This document shows positions 1 through 6,043 of a stretch of 11,947 nucleotides of DNA, piece after piece (the stretch's first letter is position 1; each line of letters opens with the position of its first letter). The notes under the pieces were generated by a model. It saw only the letters and a list, made by a program, of their open reading frames with translations, was not told the DNA's origin and searched no databases. The stretch covers positions 1 to 11,947 of the forward strand of contig DFBM01000023.1 of assembly GCA_002366645.1 (NCBI GenBank), in the 5' to 3' direction. This DNA is from Rhodobacterales bacterium UBA3080. GTDB taxonomy: Bacteria; Pseudomonadota; Alphaproteobacteria; Rhodobacterales; Rhodobacteraceae. A program made the position numbers and the translations under genes.

Positions 1-998
1 ACGCCGCCTTTTTCGAACACTTCACGGGCGGTTGCTTCGGCGGTGCTTGCTGCGTCCGCGCCGTGGGCCAGCGTCGTGACCTCGTTCGCGAGAATGATCT
101 TGGCAGCATTGATGTCGGACCCTTCCAGCGCGCCGAGGCGTTCGCATTCCTCGATCGGTAGCTCGGTGTAGAGCTTCAGGAAGCGTGCGACGTCTGCGTC
201 CAGCGTATTGCGCCAGAACTGCCAGAACTCGTACGGGGAGCGCATGTCGGCATTCAGCCACACAGCGCCATCTTGCGATTTGCCCATCTTCTTGCCGTCC
301 GCCGTCGTCAGCAACGGCGAGGTCAGACCAAATACGGCCGCTTGAGACATACGACGGCTAAGGTCGATGCCGTTAACGATGTTGCCCCATTGATCCGAGC
401 CACCCATTTGCAAAAGGCAACCGTATTGCTTGTTGATTTCCATAAAGTCATAGGCTTGCAGGATCATGTAATTGAACTCAAGGAAGCTCAGCGACTGCTC
501 GCGATCTATGCGTTGCTTAACACTTTCAAAGCTCAGCATCCGGTTAACCGAGAAATACCGGCCCACATCGCGCAGGAACGTCAGGTAGTTCAGGTTGTCC
601 AGCCAGTCGGCATTGTTCAGCATTTTCGCATCCTGCGGGCCGTCGCCAAAGGTCACGTAATTGGCGAACACCTTCTTGATGCCCGCAATGTTCTCGTCAA
701 TCTGTGCGTCATCCAGCAACGCCCGCTCGTCGGCACGGAAAGACGGATCGCCGATCTTGGACGTGCCGCCGCCCATCAGAACCAGCGGCTGGTGGCCGGT
801 TTTTTGCAACCAACGGAGCATCATGATCTGGATCAGCGAGCCGACGTGCAGCGAACTCGCTGTCGCGTCGAAGCCGATATACGCCGGAACAATGCCATTC
901 ATCAAAGCTTCGTCAAGGCCTTCCATGTCGGTGCAGTCCGACAGAAAGCCGCGGGTCTCCATCACACGGAGAAATTCGCTTTTTGGCTTGTAGGTCAT
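1..998 (-). CDS. tyrS: Tyrosine--tRNA ligase (partial, C-terminal end outside window)
   Basis: This cytoplasmic class I aminoacyl-tRNA synthetase activates tyrosine with ATP and charges tRNA-Tyr. Reading down from the ATG at 998 gives 332 uninterrupted codons. The HIGH-type signature is HVGS at residues 51-54, followed by the GDPSF loop. The tyrosine-site and dimer region contains QMGGSDQWGNI, and the KMSKS-type loop is KMGKS at residues 237-241. The Rossmann catalytic domain and most of the anticodon-binding helical domain are present. The C-terminal S4-like domain lies beyond position 1, since family members are about 420 residues long. Upstream on the minus strand, AGGA/GGAA elements precede the ATG. 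The gene is divergent from the membrane-protein gene at 1117, with a 118-bp gap holding a possible minus-strand TATACA box. The antisense open frame across this region is an artefact of the gene. The identification is very secure. Confidence 0.97.
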   Translation of the reverse strand, partial: MTYKPKSEFLRVMETRGFLSDCTDMEGLDEALMNGIVPAYIGFDATASSLHVGSLIQIMMLRWLQKTGHQPLVLMGGGTSKIGDPSFRADERALLDDAQIDENIAGIKKVFANYVTFGDGPQDAKMLNNADWLDNLNYLTFLRDVGRYFSVNRMLSFESVKQRIDREQSLSFLEFNYMILQAYDFMEINKQYGCLLQMGGSDQWGNIVNGIDLSRRMSQAAVFGLTSPLLTTADGKKMGKSQDGAVWLNADMRSPYEFWQFWRNTLDADVARFLKLYTELPIEECERLGALEGSDINAAKIILANEVTTLAHGADAASTAEATAREVFEKGG

Positions 999-1105
999 TG
1001 TTCCAGTTTCCTAAGTTTAAATGGTGCGGCGATGTATAACGATTACGCAGCGAAAGGGAAGGGTTTGTGCTTGTATCCCCGAGCGGGCGCGTTACCATCG
1101 AAACC

Positions 1106-1110
1106 GGAGG
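1106..1110 (+). promoter_or_regulatory. Shine-Dalgarno GGAGG that fixes a TTG start
   Basis: GGAGG lies 6 nt before TTG 1117, which is in frame with the membrane-protein gene. The open frame extends further upstream to an ATG at 1021, but that extension has no ribosome-binding site and encodes a Cys/Arg-rich, non-membrane-like stretch. This decides the start in favour of TTG. Confidence 0.75.
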
Positions 1111-1116
1111 AACGTT

Positions 1117-1761
1117 TTGCGACCATTTGGCCAAAGTCTTGTAATCAATCTGATCTGGCTACTGCTGATCGGCGGAGCCGTCTGGGCAATTTATGAACAG
1201 TTGTGGCCGTCGCTTTTCGTTATCATACTGACTTTTTTATTGACCCTCGCGCCTTTGCAATTCCAGCGGTTTTACCACATCCGGATACCTGTTTTCTTCA
1301 CGTCTGCTATTATCGTTTTCACCTATATGACCCTGTTTCTGGGCGAAGTCGGTGACTTTTACGAACGGCTGTGGTGGTGGGATGTGTTCATGCATGGCGG
1401 CGCGGCGGTAGGCTTCGGGCTGATCGGATTCATAATTATAATGATGACCTTCAAGGGTAACGCCTATGCGGCCCCTCCGATCGCGCTGTCATGGTTTGCA
1501 TTCTGTTACGCGATCACCATCGGTACACTTTGGGAGGTCTTCGAGTTTGGCATGGACGAGCTATTCGGGCTCAACATGCAGAAATCCGGTTTGGCGGACA
1601 CAATGTACGACCTGATGGTTAATGCCATTGGTGCGCTCGTCGGCTCGGCGGCGGGATTCTTTTACCTCAAGGGGCGTTGGTTTGGCGGGCTTTCGGGGAT
1701 GATCGACGAGTTTGTGAAGACCAATTCGACGCTGTTCGAACGCGACAAGAAGAAACCTTAA
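1117..1761 (+). CDS. DUF2238 / YjdF-like integral membrane protein
   Basis: A 214-residue inner-membrane protein of unknown function. From TTG 1117 the sequence opens with a short cytoplasmic stub and then about six hydrophobic spans, near residues 7-25, 32-48, 57-76, 94-112, 120-139 and 163-183. Polar residues typical of the DUF2238/YjdF group sit at the membrane edges. They are D89 and H93 in the WWWDVFMHG segment, W139-E140 and E143 in LWEVFEF, and D161/D165 in GLADTMYDLMVN. This Asp-His-Glu-Asp pattern suggests a metal or proton site, but no reaction is established. The C-terminus is charged (RDKKKP) and probably cytoplasmic. The stop overlaps the stop of the convergent hydrolase gene by 4 bp (TTAA), so there is no room for a terminator between them. 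Family assignment comes from motif memory; the membrane topology is plain from the sequence. Confidence 0.8.
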   Translation: MRPFGQSLVINLIWLLLIGGAVWAIYEQLWPSLFVIILTFLLTLAPLQFQRFYHIRIPVFFTSAIIVFTYMTLFLGEVGDFYERLWWWDVFMHGGAAVGFGLIGFIIIMMTFKGNAYAAPPIALSWFAFCYAITIGTLWEVFEFGMDELFGLNMQKSGLADTMYDLMVNAIGALVGSAAGFFYLKGRWFGGLSGMIDEFVKTNSTLFERDKKKP

Positions 1762-2465
1762 ATCGCCACCCGCGCCGAAACCTTGATATCCGCATAAATC
1801 GGCAAGTGATCCGACGCCATGCGCGACAGGTCCGAGTGGTGCACCGCACCGTTTAGCAAATCCAGATCATTGCGCAGGATGATACGATCGAGCGAAGCGA
1901 CTGGCCGCGAGGAATGAAAGCTTGGGCCGGGAGTGGCGATGGCGTAATCCTCTCCGAACTCGGAAAGGCTGCCCTCGGGGCGCCACTCGTTCAGGTCGCC
2001 CATAATCAGGGTGGGCATCTTTGCGTCCAGCTGTTCCATCTGGCCGGTTACCGCCCGAATTTGTTGGCGGCGAAAATTCCGCAACAAGCCTAGGTGCATG
2101 CCGACCACCCGCAAATGCTCGCCGTGGATTTCGATATCGGCCGAAATAGCACCGCGCGGTTCGAGCACCGGCACATCGTGGCGGCGGTTGTTGTGCACAT
2201 CGGCGGATTTCCGCACAAGGATGGCATTTCCGTGCCAGCCGATGCTGTCGGGCCGTGTGGCGATCTCGACCACCTTCAGGTCGGTCTCCTGTTCGATCAT
2301 CTCGCGGGGGATCGTGGTTTCACGCGCCCCGATGCGACGATCAACCTCTTGCAAGGCGATTACATCGGCGTTGATTTCATTAAGAATTTCGACAATCCGG
2401 TCAGGTCGCCGCTGTCTATCCAGCCCGACGCTCTTGCGGATGTTGTAAGATGCTACCCGTATCAC
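1758..2465 (-). CDS. Endonuclease/exonuclease/phosphatase (EEP)-fold metal-dependent hydrolase
   Basis: A 235-residue cytoplasmic protein with the whole active site of the EEP superfamily, which includes DNase I, Mg-dependent endonucleases and phosphodiesterases. Visible catalytic elements are N8 (SYNIR), E40 (LQEVD, metal ligand), H124 (GMHLG), D157 and N159 (GDLNEW), D193 (SLDRII) and the closing S218-D219-H220. The set supports an active Mg2+-dependent phosphoesterase. The substrate, whether nucleic acid, phospholipid headgroup or another phosphodiester, cannot be told. No signal peptide is present. The start is GTG 2465 with GGAG 6 nt upstream (2475-2472), and that Shine-Dalgarno lies inside an inverted repeat. 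It is preceded by the corrinoid-activator gene in the same direction (58-bp gap), so co-transcription is possible, and it converges with the membrane-protein gene at its 3' end. Confidence 0.88.
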   Translation of the reverse strand: MIRVASYNIRKSVGLDRQRRPDRIVEILNEINADVIALQEVDRRIGARETTIPREMIEQETDLKVVEIATRPDSIGWHGNAILVRKSADVHNNRRHDVPVLEPRGAISADIEIHGEHLRVVGMHLGLLRNFRRQQIRAVTGQMEQLDAKMPTLIMGDLNEWRPEGSLSEFGEDYAIATPGPSFHSSRPVASLDRIILRNDLDLLNGAVHHSDLSRMASDHLPIYADIKVSARVAI

Positions 2466-2467
2466 TG

Positions 2468-2514
2468 CCTGCTCCGTTTATTGTTATATCCCACATATGG
2501 GGGTGCGGAGCAGG
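2468..2514 (-). promoter_or_regulatory. Inverted repeat sequestering the ribosome-binding site of the EEP hydrolase gene
   Basis: CCTGCTCCG (2468-2476) and CGGAGCAGG (2506-2514) are a perfect 9-bp inverted repeat separated by 29 nt. Inside the loop is a smaller CCCA/TGGG stem (2490-2493 and 2498-2501). In the minus-strand transcript the 3' arm contains the GGAG Shine-Dalgarno of the gene starting at GTG 2465, and the 5' arm begins just after the stop codon of the activator gene. Folding would hide the ribosome-binding site. No U-tract follows, so a terminator is less likely. The repeat is seen in the sequence; a regulatory role is inferred. Confidence 0.5.
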
Positions 2515-2523
2515 GGTTTCAAT

Positions 2524-4560
2524 TCACCGCCGCCGGCGTCGGCGGCCACCCGCCTCGGACTGCTTGGTGTTGAAGGAAACCACGGGAATATCGACGATCC
2601 CGTTTAGCAGCGGGAAAGGGTCGCTAGCATGGGGAATATTCGAGGCATTGACGAAATGTTCCTGAAAACGCGGCTCGATAGCGGTTTCGATTTTGTAGAT
2701 GTCATGCACCACCTGTTCGATCTCGCGCCGTGCCGAAATATTCAACAGGGCGATCCGCGCCCCTGTGCCCGCGGCGTTACCGGCGGAGACAACGTGATCG
2801 AGCGGACAATCCGGTATCATCCCTAACACCATCGCGTGCTTGGGCGAGATATGCGCCCCGAATGCACCGGCGAGGGTTACGCGGTCAACAGTGTCGACTT
2901 CCATCTTGTCCATCAGCAACCGCGCGCCGGCATAAAGCGCCGCCTTGGCCAGCTGGATTGCACGGATGTCGCCGTTGGTTACAGTGATGAGGGGGCCGCC
3001 TTCGGCGGAGGAATCGTGCAGAACATAGGAATGTGTGCGGCCATCGACGATGTTTCTTGCCGAGCCCGTTTGTTCGGCCGACCCGATCAGGCCGCTGGCA
3101 TCCACCAGCCCCGCCAACCGCATCTCGGCAATCGCCTCGATTATGCCCGAGCCGCAAATGCCGGTGATGCCGCTGGAAAGCGTCGCCTCGGCGAAACCTT
3201 CCTCGTCTGACCAGAGGTCCGAGCCGATCACTTTGAAGCGCGGTTCCTTGGTTATCGGATCGATCCGCACGTTCTCGATCGCACCGGGGGCGGCGCGTTG
3301 GCCTGACGAAATCTGGGCGCCCTCGAAGGCCGGACCGGTGGGGGAGGAGCAGGCCAGAACCTTGTTCTTGTCGCCCAGAATAATCTCGGCATTGGTGCCG
3401 ACATCGACAATCAGCACCAGTTCTTCGGAACGATAAGGCGCTTCAGACAATGCCACCGCCGCCGCGTCCGCCCCAACGTGCCCGGCAATACAGGGCAGGA
3501 TGTATAGACGCGCGGCGGGATGCATCTGCATGTTCACTTCGGTTGCCCAAAGCGATACCGCGCCCGAGCTTGCCAAAGCGAAGGGCGCTTGGCCAAGCTC
3601 GACCGGGTCAATGCCAAGGAACAGGTGGTGCATGACGGGGTTGCCGACCAGCACCGCCTCGACGATCAGTTCGCGGTCGATCTGTGCCTCTGCCGAGACC
3701 TGAACGACCAGCGCGTTCATCGCCTCCTGCACGGCGCGGGTCATCTCGACGTCGCCGCCGGGGTTCATCATCGAATAGGAAACGCGGCTCATAAGGTCTT
3801 CGCCAAAGCGGATCTGCGGGTTCATGATGCCGGATGACGCTACAACCTCGCCCGTTTGCAAATCACACAGATGCGCGGCAACGGTGGTCGAGCCCAGATC
3901 AATCGCCAACCCGTAAACCGAGCCCTCGTAATACCCCGGCCAGACCTGCATCACATGCGCCGTATCCTCCTGCGCGTCGCGATGCACTGCACAGGTTACC
4001 TTCCACTTGCCCTTGCGCAACGCCGGTTGCAGCATTTGCAAGGTGCGCAGGTCGCCGGTGACATCCTCCAGCCCCCATTGGTCCTTCAGCGCCAGTTGCA
4101 GGCGCTCCAGATCACCTGACGGGTCGTGCATGTCGGGTTCGGTTACTTCGACGTAGTACAACTTCGTCGCCGGCTCCATCGTGATCTCGCGGGCCTCGGC
4201 GCGTTTGCGGACAACCTGTTTGTGAACTTGTGATTCCGGTGGCACGTCGATCACCACATCCGATTGCACCGTTGCCTGACATCCCAAACGTCGCCCCTCG
4301 GCCAGACCGCGTTTGTCGTCGTAGCGTTGCTCGACCGCGTTCCATTCTGAAAGGGCATCCTCGGCCACCGTCACGCCGTGCTTGGCGAATTCGCCATATG
4401 AAGGGGTGATCTGGCATTTCGAGCAAATCCCGCGCCCGCCACAAACACTATCTAGGTCGACGCCTAACTGCCGCGCTGCCGTAAGCACAGGTGTGCCCAC
4501 AGGGAAGCGCCCGCGTTTACCCGAGGGGGTGAAGACTACCAAAGGGTCCAAATTGCTCAT
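2524..4560 (-). CDS. RACo/RamA-like ASKHA ATPase, reductive activator of corrinoid proteins (DUF4445 family)
   Basis: A 678-residue cytoplasmic protein with an N-terminal plant-type [2Fe-2S] ferredoxin domain and a C-terminal ASKHA-fold ATPase. The cluster ligands are C40-x5-C46-x2-C49 (in CGGRGICSKC) and C94 (LGCQATV). The ATPase has a phosphate-loop-like segment AIDLGSTT at about 219-226, VDVGTNAE at 385-392 and the glycine-rich GICGSGIIEA segment. Family members use ATP to drive one-electron reduction of inactive Co(II) corrinoid to Co(I), keeping corrinoid methyltransferases active. The likely partners are the methyltransferase at 6044 and a corrinoid protein outside the window. Length is normal for the family. 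The protein ends in six consecutive arginines after GG, like the methyltransferase's basic tail. The ATG at 4560 has only a weak GAG-type ribosome site. A separate promoter is likely in the 119-bp upstream gap. Confidence 0.92.
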   Translation of the reverse strand: MSNLDPLVVFTPSGKRGRFPVGTPVLTAARQLGVDLDSVCGGRGICSKCQITPSYGEFAKHGVTVAEDALSEWNAVEQRYDDKRGLAEGRRLGCQATVQSDVVIDVPPESQVHKQVVRKRAEAREITMEPATKLYYVEVTEPDMHDPSGDLERLQLALKDQWGLEDVTGDLRTLQMLQPALRKGKWKVTCAVHRDAQEDTAHVMQVWPGYYEGSVYGLAIDLGSTTVAAHLCDLQTGEVVASSGIMNPQIRFGEDLMSRVSYSMMNPGGDVEMTRAVQEAMNALVVQVSAEAQIDRELIVEAVLVGNPVMHHLFLGIDPVELGQAPFALASSGAVSLWATEVNMQMHPAARLYILPCIAGHVGADAAAVALSEAPYRSEELVLIVDVGTNAEIILGDKNKVLACSSPTGPAFEGAQISSGQRAAPGAIENVRIDPITKEPRFKVIGSDLWSDEEGFAEATLSSGITGICGSGIIEAIAEMRLAGLVDASGLIGSAEQTGSARNIVDGRTHSYVLHDSSAEGGPLITVTNGDIRAIQLAKAALYAGARLLMDKMEVDTVDRVTLAGAFGAHISPKHAMVLGMIPDCPLDHVVSAGNAAGTGARIALLNISARREIEQVVHDIYKIETAIEPRFQEHFVNASNIPHASDPFPLLNGIVDIPVVSFNTKQSEAGGRRRRRR

Positions 4561-4625
4561 TTCAACGTCTCACAGCTTAATCGATGCTTTGCACATGCAT
4601 ACGATTTCTTTGACTGTGATTGAAA

Positions 4626-4645
4626 GACGAATACGTCAAATTATA
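4626..4645 (-). promoter_or_regulatory. Possible promoter -10 and overlapping inverted repeat upstream of the corrinoid activator
   Basis: The 119-bp gap between the cytochrome gene and the activator gene holds a perfect minus-strand TATAAT (4645-4640). Immediately downstream is the inverted repeat GACG-AATA-CGTC (4626-4637), which would straddle the transcription start. No good -35 hexamer is seen at 16-18 bp. The match and repeat are visible; their use as promoter and operator is a guess. Confidence 0.3.
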
Positions 4646-4679
4646 CACGAAATGCGCGGTAGGCCGTGTGTGGCGGTAT

Positions 4680-5246
4680 TCAGCTCGCGTTGGAGGACCA
4701 GGCGCAGCGGTCGAAATCGGCGTATTTAATCATACTTTCGACCGTGCCAGCCGCGCCTGCATCCACCGCAAAGAAGTGGGATTCATCAGACTGGCTCTGG
4801 ACACAAAAACCGTTGGTCGGGGTGACGGCGGCAGTCTGGAACGTCGCCAGATACGCGATAACATCCGCCCGATCCTGTTCGTCGGACAACTTGAACGACA
4901 TCTTGGCTTTGGCCTTCGGGTCGTTCAGATAGCTGCGCAAAAAGGCGCGGGGGTCGGAGAGGTAGTTGAAGATGTTATCAGGCTCCCAAACCAGTCCGGA
5001 CGCGTCGGCAGCCAGCATTGAAGCACCATATTTATACCCCTCGAAGCTACCCGCCGGACGACCGACAACGCTGGTCAGCACCGGTCCGACCTTGTTCTTG
5101 GCGTCCTCGCCGATCTGGTGACAGGCCGAGTATTTCTTGAACAGCTTTTCACCGGTAGCCGGATCGCCCACCGCCTGCGCATTCGCCGAAAAGCCCAGCG
5201 TGCTGGCGGTCAGGGAAAGCAGGGTGATGAAATGAGTGCGGCGCAT
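4680..5246 (-). CDS. Periplasmic class I cytochrome c (c2-like) with single-cysteine heme motif
   Basis: A 188-residue exported small electron-transfer protein. Residues 1-25 form a signal peptide (MRRTHF, then a hydrophobic core, then AQA). The body is c2-like: GEKLFKK, heme site at 39-43, KNKVGPVLTSVVGRPAGS, a GYKYG loop, and the axial Met as K115-M116-S117-F118 before DEQDRADVIAYLATF. The heme motif reads YSACH rather than CxxCH. The first cysteine codon is TAC at 5132-5130 where TGC would be expected, leaving only C42 and H43. Heme could still attach through one thioether, as in euglenozoan mitochondrial cytochromes, or maturation may fail. After the domain is an extension of about 45 residues with C148 and C181, possibly disulfide-bonded. 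The start is ATG 5246 with GGAGG (5256-5252) 5 nt upstream. The gene is divergent from the P460-like cytochrome. Confidence 0.88.
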   Translation of the reverse strand: MRRTHFITLLSLTASTLGFSANAQAVGDPATGEKLFKKYSACHQIGEDAKNKVGPVLTSVVGRPAGSFEGYKYGASMLAADASGLVWEPDNIFNYLSDPRAFLRSYLNDPKAKAKMSFKLSDEQDRADVIAYLATFQTAAVTPTNGFCVQSQSDESHFFAVDAGAAGTVESMIKYADFDRCAWSSNAS

Positions 5247-5430
5247 GATGGCCTCCGGTTTGAAAATATTCTGACAGTCTGCCCGAAAGTGAAATATTTA
5301 AAAATACACCTTTCTTCGCAATTTAATCACGCCAGATCACCGCCATTGTGAATGGACGTGTTCCACTGTTTACCGCTGTTTTATTCCGCCTGCGCTAGAG
5401 TGTGTGCACGTAATTCCAACGGAGGACACT

Positions 5431-5441
5431 ATGAAAAATAC
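5431..5441 (+). other. Apparent one-base deletion in an A-run at the cytochrome P460 start
   Basis: ATG (5431-5433) is followed by five A (5434-5438) and then TAC in the gene's real frame. Six A would join the ribosome-site-served ATG to the signal peptide as M-K-K-Y. Possible causes are a sequencing or assembly error in the homopolymer, a real mutation, or slippage. Confidence 0.75.
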
Positions 5442-5978
5442 CTTTCAGGCATGGTATTTGCAGCCGCGATGGCGCTGCCGATGACCAACGCAACAGCGCA
5501 AGAAATGATACCGTTTGGTACCGATCACGACGTCGAATATGCGGCGTTGCTGTGGGATGTGATGAACGCCTCGAATCTGGCAGGGCCGAACGCAATCCAG
5601 ACGTATCCTTATGAGGGCATCGCCCCACACGGAATGATGTTGCAGACATTTTACAGCACCGGCACGATTGACGGCCACACGGGTGATCTTATCGTCAAGC
5701 GCAACTATGGTCCCGAAGGCGTGACCGAGGATCAGGTTCTGATGGACCCCGACAAGCACCTCGGCGCGATCACGGTGATGTTCCGCCGCGAGGCTGGCTA
5801 TGACGATGACGATGACAACTGGTTCTGGGCAAAGTACCTGCCGGATGGTTCGCTGGATAAAAACGCTATGGGCGGGCAGTTGGCCGGTCGTGTCGCCAAA
5901 GGCATGGACGAAGGCTGTATCGCCTGTCACAGCGGTGAAGATGATTACGTATTCACATCCGATGCTATAGGCAACTAA
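5431..5978 (+). CDS. Cytochrome P460-family periplasmic heme protein, with frameshift at the start
   Basis: The body reads as a cytochrome P460-like c-type heme protein. It has a beta-rich domain with HGMMLQTFYSTG, DLIVKRNYG, ITVMFRREAGY and a five-Asp run before NWFWAKYLPDG. It closes with AGRVAKGMDEGCIACH, an intact CxxCH at 5916-5930. P460 proteins bind heme c, in some members with an extra Lys crosslink, and oxidise hydroxylamine or bind NO; the reaction here is unknown. The strong start, GGAGG (5421-5425) then ATG 5431, is one frame off. ATG plus five A leads into a short dead-end frame, whereas one more A would give MKKYLSGMVFAAAMAL...ATAQE, a textbook signal peptide. In frame without repair, the first good start is ATG 5451 (175 residues), which lacks the positive N-region. 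The restored length is 182 residues. It is followed by an intrinsic terminator and stands divergent from the c2-like gene. Confidence 0.82.
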
Positions 5979-6002
5979 CAGCCCCCGTTAGGTGATGTGA
6001 TG

Positions 6003-6033
6003 AAAAGGCGAACCGGGCGGACCGCCTTTTTTT
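6003..6033 (+). terminator. Rho-independent terminator after the P460-like gene
   Basis: AAAAGGCG (6003-6010) pairs with CGCCTTTT (6023-6030), and the T-run extends to 6033 (seven T from 6027). A tighter alternative stem, GGCG/CGCC with a 3-nt loop, uses 6016-6019. It lies 24 bp after the P460 stop and 10 bp past the end of the convergent methyltransferase gene. With a short A-run on the left flank it may also act weakly in the other direction. Confidence 0.8.
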
Positions 6034-6043
6034 GTGCCTGAGG

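Noticed and set aside
1021..1116. N-terminal extension of the YjdF-like protein from ATG 1021
   Set aside because: No ribosome site at 1021 and non-membrane composition; TTG 1117 has an ideal GGAGG 6 nt upstream.
273..1196. 307-codon plus-strand open frame opposite tyrS
   Set aside because: It lies antisense to an intact, fully recognisable TyrS, has no ribosome-binding site and reads as low-information His/Arg/Val-rich sequence.
5353..5365. TGGA-CGTGT-TCCA half-sites between the divergent cytochromes as an operator
   Set aside because: Four-base arms occur by chance often and match no regulator motif I can name.
5445..5930. 161-codon minus-strand open frame opposite the P460-like gene
   Set aside because: It is antisense to a gene with an intact CxxCH and a clear family pattern.
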